Positions 14,222-21,562 of a stretch of DNA of 22,479 nt are shown in pieces. The DNA is taken from positions 1 to 22,479 of the forward strand of contig JBLMZW010000105.1 in assembly GCA_050259035.1 (NCBI GenBank), in the 5' to 3' direction. Under the pieces are notes generated by a model, which was not told where the DNA came from, searched no databases, and worked only from the letters and a program-made list of their open reading frames with translations. Source of the stretch: JBLMZW01 sp050259035 (GTDB lineage: Bacteria; Bacillota; Syntrophomonadia; Syntrophomonadales; DTU052). Position numbers and translations under genes: made by a program. Within the stretch, counting starts at the first letter, position 1, and each line of letters begins with the position of its first letter.

Positions 14222-15847
14222 TTATCTTTCCACGGAATCCGATTGGTTAATTTCTATAAAGATATCAACTATACGAGGCTCAAACTGGGTGCCCTTATAT
14301 CGTTGCAGTTCTCGCAGGGCAGCGGAAGGACTCAGGGGGCAGCTGCGATAGGGACGTATGTGGGTCATAGCATCAAAAGCATCAGCCACAGTCAATACCC
14401 GGGCGCTAAAAGGTATATGTTCTCCCTTTAACCCCCTGGGATATCCGGCTCCGTTCCAATGTTCGTGATGAGCCAGGATAGCGTTGGCCAGTCTAAATTC
14501 ACCGATTGATTGAGCCATGCGGTAACCAATCTCACTGTGACGATGAACGATTTCTATTTCCTCCGGGGATAGGGATCCCGGTTTATTCAATATGCTGGCT
14601 GAAATACCGACTTTTCCAATGTCATGAAACGATGCCAGCATCTCAAGTTCCTGTCTTTCTTCTTCACTAACTTCCAATCTATCGGCCAGTTTTAGTACCA
14701 TCGAGCGCAGCCTATCTATATGATCCTGATTTTCATCACCACGATCGGCCAGGGCTCTCTCTAACCCGCCTACAATGTAACGTCGTGATGCCTGCTTTTC
14801 TATTAGCTTTTTGGAATACATCTTGTCTTCCGCCCGTTTGAAAACCGCCTGAATGGATTCTTCAGAGCTCAGCCTGGTGGCAGTTCCCAGGGCTATACTT
14901 AAAGGAATTGCATCAGCAGGAAACTCAAGGCAGGCTTTGTAAATACGCTTGCATACGGCTTCAGCCGCTCGTTGATCAGCCCGGGGTAAAACAACCAGGA
15001 ATTCATCCCCGCCCCAGCGAACTATCAGGTCAGTCTCACGCACACTGCCGGAAATTACCTTGGCAAAATTCTGAAGCAAACAATCCCCTTCCTGGTGTCC
15101 GAAAACATCGTTGGTTAATTTTAGCCCGTTTACATCCCCCATAATTATACTGAGGGGCATTTGGTTTTCCTGGTCGAGATATGGCATCTGAGAGTCAATA
15201 TAGGTCCGGTTATAAAGTCCGGTCAACGAATCATGATAGCTCAAATATCGTATTCTTTCCTCTGTCTGACGCTTTTCGGTAACATCGGTTAAGACCAGCA
15301 TGATTACATCCCAAATGCCCTCACCGACATTCTGTTCAATGCTGCGATACTCCAGCCGGATATATCGACCATCCAATTCCATAGTGGATGGCAGATACAT
15401 TAATCGCTTTTGTTTTTCCTCCTGGGTTTCGGCTAAAAAAACCATTTCCAGATCTCTAGCCAGACTTCGGCGTCGCTGTTTATCTCCCGACGCTACCAGG
15501 AGGTCAAGTATATCTCGTTTGCTTATGCGGTCTCCAAAGATTCTTTCACACTCAGCACTGTATTCCCGGCCAATCACCAGGTCCTTACCGAAAGTTAGAA
15601 AGCCCTGCCCCGCGTTGTCCAAAAGGTTACGAACATCATTTCGTGCTTTATGTAATAAACGGTACTGGCTATCACTAATCCGTAAGAGTTTTGAACTCTG
15701 CCGCAATAAACGTTCGTAATGCCCAATCAGTTCCTGGAAACCCGAATAGAGAGGGTTTTCCTTATCAGCCTCCCTGGCTAACCTGGCCCGGGCTTCCTCT
15801 AGAGCTTTTTTTTCTGCGACAAAAAGATTATCCTGTTGCCCTTCCAT
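14222..15847 (-). CDS. Stalk-PAS-GGDEF-HD-GYP bifunctional c-di-GMP protein
   Basis: 541 residues; ATG with GGAGG six bases upstream. Order: charged helical stalk (about 8-70) containing FQELIGHYERLLRQSSKLLRISD; PAS-like domain (about 72-190); GGDEF domain (about 200-355); HD-GYP domain (about 365-535). The cyclase active site is intact (WGGDEF, GGDEF at 279-283), and so is the RxxD product-inhibition site (R270, D273). The HD-GYP phosphodiesterase motifs are also intact: H376, HDIGKVG from 408, HSEIGY near 437, HHEHWNGAGYP at 460-470. It could therefore both make and break c-di-GMP, with the stalk or PAS deciding which. No membrane segment or signal peptide. It follows a siaC-type gene by 12 bases, so the two form an operon. 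The stalk resembles that of cyclases that bind SiaC (family knowledge, not aligned here). Confidence 0.93.
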   Translation of the reverse strand: MEGQQDNLFVAEKKALEEARARLAREADKENPLYSGFQELIGHYERLLRQSSKLLRISDSQYRLLHKARNDVRNLLDNAGQGFLTFGKDLVIGREYSAECERIFGDRISKRDILDLLVASGDKQRRRSLARDLEMVFLAETQEEKQKRLMYLPSTMELDGRYIRLEYRSIEQNVGEGIWDVIMLVLTDVTEKRQTEERIRYLSYHDSLTGLYNRTYIDSQMPYLDQENQMPLSIIMGDVNGLKLTNDVFGHQEGDCLLQNFAKVISGSVRETDLIVRWGGDEFLVVLPRADQRAAEAVCKRIYKACLEFPADAIPLSIALGTATRLSSEESIQAVFKRAEDKMYSKKLIEKQASRRYIVGGLERALADRGDENQDHIDRLRSMVLKLADRLEVSEEERQELEMLASFHDIGKVGISASILNKPGSLSPEEIEIVHRHSEIGYRMAQSIGEFRLANAILAHHEHWNGAGYPRGLKGEHIPFSARVLTVADAFDAMTHIRPYRSCPLSPSAALRELQRYKGTQFEPRIVDIFIEINQSDSVER

Positions 15848-15859
15848 ATGCGTCCTCCG

Positions 15860-16240
15860 CTATCTTTTCAACGCTATTATTTCAAAAGGCAATTTGATAT
15901 CCTGGCAAAATTCTTCGGCGCACTTAAAAAGACTTTCATCTCCCTCGTCATAATACCATTGCACCGATACTTTCTGGCCATTGCAGTAAGCCTCATCCAA
16001 AATATCGATTAAATCCATCATACATTTAGAACTACTGGTATTTATATATTGAATAGTGAACTGAAATATTGTTTCTTTCTGTAAATCCCTTAAAAATTGT
16101 TGTACCCAGGCAAATAACGGCTCGAAGAAATGCATAGCATTTTCCGGGAGAAACTGTCCCACCAACTTACATATTCCGAGTTGGGGATCAAATTCTACGT
16201 AGGGCGTTAATTTAGTAGCTTCGATAATTAGCCTATCCAT
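15860..16240 (-). CDS. siaC: SiaC-family regulatory phosphoprotein (DUF1987)
   Basis: 126 residues, the normal length of the family; ATG with AGAGAGGT about six bases upstream. The SiaC pattern is complete: an N-terminal LTPYVEFDPQLGICKLVGQFLPENAMHFFEPLFAW, the central strand FTIQYINTSSSKCMMDLIDILDEA, then VSVQWYYDEGDESLFKCAEEF. Thr68 of the INTSS motif falls at the same number as the Thr that SiaB phosphorylates in Pseudomonas aeruginosa. There, unphosphorylated SiaC binds the stalk of the cyclase SiaD and switches it on, and SiaA dephosphorylates SiaC. Here the partner gene is the GGDEF-HD-GYP protein 12 bases downstream. No SiaA-type phosphatase or SiaB-type kinase is in the window, so these must lie elsewhere or be replaced. 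Confidence 0.88.
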   Translation of the reverse strand: MDRLIIEATKLTPYVEFDPQLGICKLVGQFLPENAMHFFEPLFAWVQQFLRDLQKETIFQFTIQYINTSSSKCMMDLIDILDEAYCNGQKVSVQWYYDEGDESLFKCAEEFCQDIKLPFEIIALKR

Positions 16241-16705
16241 TATTTACCTCTCTGTTTATTTCTCAAATTATATTTCTGATGCAATATTTCTAGAAAATCT
16301 ACTTTCCCTTGGTTATACCCTAATATAAAGACAAAGAGCTTAGAATAACGCTGCCACGAGGCTCCAATCTCTCACCATAAGCTGTATTAATATCTAAATG
16401 TCATTTTTTCTGGTCAATAATTCCTAATTGGTTAATTCGCTCATAATGTTCCTATCCCTTCTGTCAGATAGAAATTTTGTAGTTACGGGAAGTAGATTCA
16501 ATAAGATTTTTAGTCTGAAATCGGGAATATTGTTGGAAGACCGGAACTCCGGTAATAGAAAGGTAATCGTTCCATGGTGAAATGGACAATAACGATTTTA
16601 TTGAAGTAACTTTCTGAGGCCAATGAGTTTTCTTTGTTTCTGCCGGCAATACAGGGTATTATTGTCAGGTGAGCTAAACCAGATTGGCCGACTGTGTATT
16701 ATCGC
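16241..16705. other. Intergenic region upstream of siaC
   Basis: 465 bases with no credible gene. The only frame of note (minus, 16464-16649) starts at TTG without a binding site and resembles no family known to me. A TATAAT on the minus strand lies in the first 40 bases upstream of siaC, without a matching -35. A small hairpin ACCGG/CCGGT is at 16540-16553. The region is AT-rich and may carry the siaC promoter and the 3' end of the phzF-like transcript. Confidence 0.4.
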
Positions 16706-17605
16706 TTAATTTAAACAGTAAACCCCCTCAATCCTTACTAACGCTCCACCTCCAAAAAGAACCTGTGGAAAATCACAACCCGATGAACAGGTACGCAGTT
16801 TAATAATATTTGGATTATCGGAACTCGTTCCCTGCTCAATAATCAGGTTTGCTCCGTCCCATCTGCCACTTCTAAGCAGGTGATTGGCAAAGGCGGAATT
16901 GCCTGAGCCGGTAGCTGGATCTTCCAGGTAACCAAACCGAGGAGCAAAAACCCTGGTTCTATATCCATGATTTCGGTAGGAGACCTCCTGCGAATAAATT
17001 AGAATAATTTCAATATGGTTGTCTTCGCAAAATACTTTTAAAGAATTGATATCCGGGCTTATGTTGAGACATGTTTTCAAGTTATTGATCGGTACGAGCA
17101 ATGTATCTAAACCAGAATTAACTAACGCAATAGGTGTATTAAGGTTGATTTCCTCTGTAGCAATGTCCAAGGCCCGGGCCACTGCAGAACTTGATAGCTC
17201 TGTATGTATAAATCGAGGTTGAGGAGCGGCGATGTATATTGCATCCTCTTTTCCAATTTCATTTAATACCATGAGCTTGGTGCCGGCTACATCAATCGCA
17301 ATATGAGTTAAATTGATTAGATTCTTGTCATTGGAGATCAAATCGTACATACAGGCAATAGTGCCATGCCCACAAAAATCCACCCTGCATTCCGATGAAT
17401 AATAGCTTAACGAATATGGAATTTCATTGTCTTCGTTAGTCTTAGCGAAAACAACTTCATTGACATATCCCTTCAACTCCCGAGCAATCTGCAGCATTTC
17501 TGCTTCTGTTAGCGAAACTTCATCAAGATATACACATCCAGCCGGATTCCCGGAAGATAAGCCCCTGGCAAATGCGTCGATTTTCTTGAACCTAACTTTT
17601 TTCAT
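16706..17605 (-). CDS. PhzF-family epimerase/isomerase
   Basis: 299 residues, matching the 260-300 of the family, built of two similar halves. The N-terminal signature is KIDAFARGLSSGNPAGCVYL, with the catalytic Glu at residue 50 (GYVNEVVFA). The second motif CGHGTIA is present, followed in the second half by RVFAPRFGYLEDPATGSGNSAFANHLL and the closing GGGALVRIEG. These include the Gly/Asp/Thr loops of the diaminopimelate-epimerase-like fold. The start has AAGGTGAT about eight bases upstream. PhzF itself isomerises a phenazine precursor, but no phenazine genes are here, so this is one of the many PhzF-like proteins of unknown substrate. It lies downstream of the GyrI-like gene, separated by a likely terminator. 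Confidence 0.88.
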   Translation of the reverse strand: MKKVRFKKIDAFARGLSSGNPAGCVYLDEVSLTEAEMLQIARELKGYVNEVVFAKTNEDNEIPYSLSYYSSECRVDFCGHGTIACMYDLISNDKNLINLTHIAIDVAGTKLMVLNEIGKEDAIYIAAPQPRFIHTELSSSAVARALDIATEEINLNTPIALVNSGLDTLLVPINNLKTCLNISPDINSLKVFCEDNHIEIILIYSQEVSYRNHGYRTRVFAPRFGYLEDPATGSGNSAFANHLLRSGRWDGANLIIEQGTSSDNPNIIKLRTCSSGCDFPQVLFGGGALVRIEGVYCLN

Positions 17606-17678
17606 GAATAATCACCTTCGGCTTTCATTGGATGTTCTGGATTATTCATTATAATTGTTTTCACTATGAAATAACAAC

Positions 17679-17715
17679 ACTCCCGGAACTCACTTTTTTC
17701 TTGAGAACCGGGAGT
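17679..17715 (-). terminator. Probable terminator after the GyrI-like gene
   Basis: ACTCCCGG (17679-17686) pairs with CCGGGAGT (17708-17715). An inner 4-bp extension CTCA/TGAG is separated from it by a two-base mismatch. Read on the minus strand, it lies about 22 bases after the gene's stop and is followed by GTTGTTATTTC, a rather weak T-tract. An A-rich loop suggests function on the minus strand only. Confidence 0.65.
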
Positions 17716-17737
17716 CGCATATTCTTATAAACTCGAG

Positions 17738-18199
17738 TTATATCCTGGCAACCGGAATCACTAACTCAGTAATGAGTTTTTCCGGCGGGGTAACTGCCGG
17801 ATCATTAGGATAAGCCTCGCGCATTGGGCCTGCTACCCGGAAGCCTTGCTCCCCTATCCAGGCCATTACCGCCCCGTATACCGGTTCCATTGTATCGTAA
17901 GGCCCGACATGAACATACCTGGCAGCTTTAATAGCCGGCAGCGTTCCGGTAATCAGCGCCGGCTCATCGACCGGAAAAGCAGCTTCCAGATCAACCCGTT
18001 CAGGAACGTATTCTTCATCGTAATATACCAGTATTGGTGCACCGACCGGCATCTTACCCGCTGCCATAATTTCTTCTACAATCCCGCCCATTAACTTGTC
18101 CAAACCTTGCGGGAAATCAGTCATGACGGTTCGCCGGGAACGGACACTTATCTCGGGTATGTCCACTATCTCGGGGCTATTTCTTAAAACCTGACTCAT
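17738..18199 (-). CDS. GyrI-like small-molecule-binding protein
   Basis: 153 residues from ATG 18199, with GGAGG eight bases upstream; a GTG at 18214 in the same frame overlaps that site and is not used. This is a stand-alone GyrI-like (SHS2/AraC-effector) domain. It begins VDIPEISVRSRRTVM, contains PILVYYDEEY and VDLEAAFPV near the middle, then LPAIKAARYVHVGPYDTMEPVYGAVMAWIGEQGF, and ends with ELVIPV. Such domains bind hydrophobic or cationic small molecules; some hydrolyse toxic cyclopropanes, others act as effectors for regulators. It lies directly downstream of the WYL regulator gene on the same strand (about 70 bases), which suggests co-expression in a stress or drug-response unit. Confidence 0.87.
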   Translation of the reverse strand: MSQVLRNSPEIVDIPEISVRSRRTVMTDFPQGLDKLMGGIVEEIMAAGKMPVGAPILVYYDEEYVPERVDLEAAFPVDEPALITGTLPAIKAARYVHVGPYDTMEPVYGAVMAWIGEQGFRVAGPMREAYPNDPAVTPPEKLITELVIPVARI

Positions 18200-18268
18200 T
18201 AACAACACCTCCACAATTTAATTGTATTTGATGTTTTAATCTTAAGGGTTAATGCCGACAACCCTATG

Positions 18269-19219
18269 TCATGTTTCTGTGTCTGAGTTATAAATTTTTC
18301 TTAAATGATCAATTTTTTCTATAATTCTCTGACGAAGCTCCGGGGGCTCCATAACCTCCACTCCGTCAGAATAACTCAGTATCATCCCATACATCCATTC
18401 GTTTACCGGTAACCGGAGACCAATTTTTATTGAGCCATCTTCTTCAACTTCTGTTCTAGCCCCGGCAAAAAACTCCTCAACCAAACTTTTCAATTGAGGA
18501 ATGAATCGTAAAACCACGTCTACCCAGTCGTCTTTACCAGTCCATGTTGGTTCCCAGGAAAAATTAACGGGTGAGTTTTCTCTTTTGACAAAAGTATCTT
18601 TAAGTATTCTTAACTCTTTAATCCGGGAAATCCGAAAAAGTCTGGTGTCGTTCCGAAGGCGGCAATACCCGTATAAATACCAGTTCTGCGTTTTAAGAAC
18701 CAGGCTTTCGGGTTCCACCGTACGATGCGACTTGGCCCCTTCCGGGGTGGTATATTCAAAAGACACCAGGTGTCGATTAGTAATGGCATCCTTAAGTATA
18801 TTAATATCCTCTTTCTGATTAGGAGTGCTTCCCCAGGGGCTGAGGTCAATAACCAGATGCGCTGATCGATCCATATACTCAGGGATTCGAGCGAGTGGTA
18901 TCAACCCTTGCATCTTTTCAATAGTTTGGTTAAGGCGATCATCCGGGTATGCGCTTTGCAATCCTTTAAGAGCACCCAGGATTGGTACCATATCATCCAG
19001 AGACAGCAGGCTCAGTTCGATACGGTAGTTCTCGGCCAGTCCAATCCCCCCACGATAGCCGGGATAGGTCACGATAGGTATTCCTGCCTGGTTGATAGCG
19101 TTTATATCGCGATGAATGGTTCTTTCCGATACCTCGAACAACTCCGCCAGTTCTCGCGCCTTTACTGTCCGCCGGTTGACCAGTAATACTACTATAGCCA
19201 GAAGCCGGTCAAGCCTCAT
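18269..19219 (-). CDS. WYL-domain HTH transcriptional regulator (YafY-like)
   Basis: 316 residues, the standard length. ATG 19219 has GAGGGGAG six bases upstream. The N-terminal winged helix-turn-helix (about 1-58) reads RLLAIVVLLVNRRTVKARELAELFEVSERTIHRDINAINQAGIPIVTYPGYRGG. The WYL domain (about 140-220) has VSFEYTTPEG, the core WYLYGYCRLRNDTRLFRISRI and a C-terminal WCX extension ending in LRQRIIEKIDHLRKIY. Family members sense ligands, often nucleic acid or other small effectors, and usually control adjacent genes. The GyrI-like gene downstream is the obvious target. An inverted repeat at 19256-19271 could be its own operator. Confidence 0.92.
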   Translation of the reverse strand: MRLDRLLAIVVLLVNRRTVKARELAELFEVSERTIHRDINAINQAGIPIVTYPGYRGGIGLAENYRIELSLLSLDDMVPILGALKGLQSAYPDDRLNQTIEKMQGLIPLARIPEYMDRSAHLVIDLSPWGSTPNQKEDINILKDAITNRHLVSFEYTTPEGAKSHRTVEPESLVLKTQNWYLYGYCRLRNDTRLFRISRIKELRILKDTFVKRENSPVNFSWEPTWTGKDDWVDVVLRFIPQLKSLVEEFFAGARTEVEEDGSIKIGLRLPVNEWMYGMILSYSDGVEVMEPPELRQRIIEKIDHLRKIYNSDTET

Positions 19220-19598
19220 TCCATTCTCCCCTCAATTCCCCTGTTGGTTTCCATTAATGATTCCCATCATTTATGTTAAATATTGACCCAAGTATTCCAT
19301 TTCTCCTTCTTTTTCCTGATACGAATTTAAAACGCCAACTTTTAGTCTAACCGGGGGGGCCAGCAGAAAGTTGAACTGATAGCTTCATATTATAGACCCC
19401 CTCTAGTAGATTTGATTATGTTGCATGGCTCTTTTAAGACAACAGATGTCACGTTTATGTACGAATAGATTTTTTTCGAAATGCATAGTTATTTTTATCT
19501 AGTAAGTCCATAGCTTTCCCTAAAATGCTTCCTATTGAAGGTTGATTGTGTAAAAATAATAGTCAGATGCAATTATAAAATTGAATGGAGGTACATAT
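19220..19598. other. Divergent regulatory region, WYL regulator / FN3 protein
   Basis: 379 bases holding no gene. Besides the small inverted repeat near the WYL start, CAACTTT (19336-19342) can pair with AAAGTTG (19367-19373) around a G-rich loop. The last 90 bases align in several blocks (TTCCT, TGTAA.AATA, CAGAT, GAATGGAGG) with the leader of the second FN3 gene, so the leader was duplicated with the gene. No c-di-GMP (GEMM) or other riboswitch core was recognised. Confidence 0.4.
19256..19271. promoter_or_regulatory. Inverted repeat, possible WYL operator
   Basis: AATGAT (19256-19261), spacer TCCC, ATCATT (19266-19271): a perfect 6-bp dyad 37 bases upstream of the WYL regulator start. Its place fits autoregulation, but a dyad of this size also occurs by chance in AT-rich DNA. 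Confidence 0.3.
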
Positions 19599-21359
19599 GT
19601 GAGAAAAAGGCTTTTGTTGCTATCCCTGGTGTTCTTTGTAGTATTGACGCTTTCTATGATTCCGGGGTCGGAAGCCCGGGCCGAGTATACTTCCGAGTAC
19701 AATTCCAGCATTGTTATTGAGGCCCCAACTACCGGAGCAACCCTTTTCAGCGGAAGTACATATGAAATCAAATGGAGCTATGAGGCCATATTGGGGACCA
19801 ACATATTTTACTCTCCCAATGGAGGTACTACCTGGTACCGCCAAAACGATGACATGCTTCCTTCCGGAACATCCAGTTATACCTGGACCGTGCCGACAGC
19901 CACCACTAATCAGGGCCGGATAAGGGTCGAAGTATCAACCTTAGGCTTAGGTGGTGGATTCCCTCCAATGCCTACTACATACTATTACTATAACGATACT
20001 GGGGATTTCAAGATAACGAACGTATCTCTAATTACCCCAATTTTCCCCGTTTTTCCGATTGAGTTTAAACCGGTTGCGCCATCCAATCTTACTGCCACAG
20101 CAGTTTCTAACTCGGAAATTAATCTTGCCTGGACTGACAAATCTAATAATGAAACCGGGTTCTATATCCATCGTAAACTTGAAGGGGATTCCGGCTATAC
20201 CACTGTCGGTCATGTCGGAGCTGGTGTAGTTACTTTTAACAACCCAGGCCTTGATCCCGGAACTACTTACTATTATGTTGTAACCGCCTATAACGATCAG
20301 GGTTCTTCAGCCTTTAGCAACGAAGCCAGTGCTAATACAGGCGTCCTATTAGGCGTGAAACCTGCAGCGCCATCTGGACTAGTGGCTACCGCGGTTTCAG
20401 GAACCTCTATTCAGCTATCATGGCAAGACAACGCCAACAACGAAACCGGATTCTATATTTTCCGTAAGACACAAGGATCACCTATTAGTAAGATTGATAC
20501 CATCAGTGCCGACTGGAACGGCTATACTGACACCGGGTTAATTCCTGGTACTCGGTACATCTATGTAGTTGCCGCGTATAATTCCAACGGCACTTCTTCC
20601 TACAGCAATGAAGCCAGTGCCACAACTATAGCCAATCTAACGGTCACTGTACCTGCTGTGCCTTTACAGCTTACCGCCAATGCCTTATCTGGAACCGAGA
20701 TTAATCTGACCTGGCTGGATAACTGCCCTACCGCGACCGGATTTAAGATTGAACGAAAGGTAGAAGGTGGCAGTTTTAGCGAGATAGCTAAACCGGCGGC
20801 CCACGTAACAGTCTATAAGGATACCGGGCTTGTTCCGTTAACCAAATATATATACCGGATTCGTGCTTATAATAGCGCTGGAAATTCGGGCTATTCCAAT
20901 GAAGCTTCTGACCGCACCCTCCAGGGGAGTTCCCAGCCCCAGAATCCCGCGACTGGAACTACCATTCTGCGTTTCTTCCTAAACAATACTAAGTACTACA
21001 TTAATGATAAGGTTAGTTCCATGGATGCTGCCCCGATCTCCAAGTATAGTCGTACTCTGCTGCCTGTTCGTTACGTGGCCACTCCTCTGGGAGCTGATGT
21101 AAGCTGGGAACCAATCAATCAGAAAGTCACTGTAAAACTGGGCAATATAGTATTAGAACTCTGGGTTAATAAGAATACCGCTCGGGTAAACGGTATAGAG
21201 AAACGTATCGACCCGGACAACTCCTCAGTAGTACCGATAACTGTTCCCCCGGGCCGTACCATGCTGCCGCTAAGATTTATCGCAGAGAACCTGGGCTGCG
21301 ATGTGGACTGGGACCAGATAGCTCAAGAAGCCAAGGTCACCTATCCCAAAACCAAGTAA
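19599..21359 (+). CDS. Secreted multidomain protein: Ig-like, three FN3, CuAO-N1
   Basis: 586 residues from GTG 19599, set by GGAGG seven bases upstream and by the same arrangement in the tandem paralogue. A signal peptide (1-28, ending EARA) is followed by an Ig-like domain of Kre9/Knh1 type (about 35-150; IVIEAPTTGATLFSGSTYEIKWS, SYTWTVPT). Three fibronectin type III repeats follow at about 158-247, 255-344 and 351-440, each starting AP-S/L-L-x-ATA and ending SNEAS. The C-terminus (about 454-586) is a copper-amine-oxidase N-terminal-like domain with paired blocks TLLPVRYVATPLGADVSWEP and TMLPLRFIAENLGCDVDWD. There is no copper-oxidase catalytic domain. Such stalk domains in Clostridia are thought to bind cell wall. 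A secreted surface adhesin or structural protein is likely. A strong terminator follows. Confidence 0.9.
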   Translation: MRKRLLLLSLVFFVVLTLSMIPGSEARAEYTSEYNSSIVIEAPTTGATLFSGSTYEIKWSYEAILGTNIFYSPNGGTTWYRQNDDMLPSGTSSYTWTVPTATTNQGRIRVEVSTLGLGGGFPPMPTTYYYYNDTGDFKITNVSLITPIFPVFPIEFKPVAPSNLTATAVSNSEINLAWTDKSNNETGFYIHRKLEGDSGYTTVGHVGAGVVTFNNPGLDPGTTYYYVVTAYNDQGSSAFSNEASANTGVLLGVKPAAPSGLVATAVSGTSIQLSWQDNANNETGFYIFRKTQGSPISKIDTISADWNGYTDTGLIPGTRYIYVVAAYNSNGTSSYSNEASATTIANLTVTVPAVPLQLTANALSGTEINLTWLDNCPTATGFKIERKVEGGSFSEIAKPAAHVTVYKDTGLVPLTKYIYRIRAYNSAGNSGYSNEASDRTLQGSSQPQNPATGTTILRFFLNNTKYYINDKVSSMDAAPISKYSRTLLPVRYVATPLGADVSWEPINQKVTVKLGNIVLELWVNKNTARVNGIEKRIDPDNSSVVPITVPPGRTMLPLRFIAENLGCDVDWDQIAQEAKVTYPKTK

Positions 21360-21372
21360 GTCTGATGCAAAA

Positions 21373-21406
21373 GGCGGGACCTTACAATTCGGGTCCCGCC
21401 TTTTTT
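21373..21406 (+). terminator. Rho-independent terminator after FN3 protein 1
   Basis: GGCGGGACC (21373-21381) pairs perfectly with GGTCCCGCC (21392-21400); a 10-base loop and then six T (21401-21406). It separates the two tandem FN3 genes into independent transcripts. Confidence 0.93.
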
Positions 21407-21510
21407 CGTTTACAGAAGAACGTTCACTTCAACTCTTATAACTAAACCTGTATTCTCATTTACTTTAAATTGTAGCATCTTATACAGTACTTCCTGTTCT
21501 GGAATAGTTA

Positions 21511-21537
21511 TGTAACAATAGTAAGCAGATTGTTACA
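21511..21537 (+). promoter_or_regulatory. 9-bp inverted repeat upstream of FN3 protein 2
   Basis: TGTAACAAT (21511-21519), 9-base spacer, ATTGTTACA (21529-21537): a perfect dyad about 26 bases before the GTG start. It could be an operator or a leader hairpin. The corresponding place before FN3 protein 1 keeps the left arm nearly (TGTAAAAAT) but not the right. Confidence 0.45.
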
Positions 21538-21562
21538 CTAAGAACAGAATGGAGGCATAACT

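Noticed and set aside
16464..16649. Minus-strand frame of 61 residues
   Set aside because: TTG start, no ribosome binding site, and the composition is unlike a protein family I know.
16706..17605. Phenazine biosynthesis gene
   Set aside because: PhzF-like proteins are widespread, and no other phenazine gene is in the window; only the fold family is assigned.
19220..19598. c-di-GMP riboswitch controlling the FN3 protein
   Set aside because: The neighbouring c-di-GMP module made this attractive, but the GEMM core sequences and tetraloop receptor pattern are not seen.
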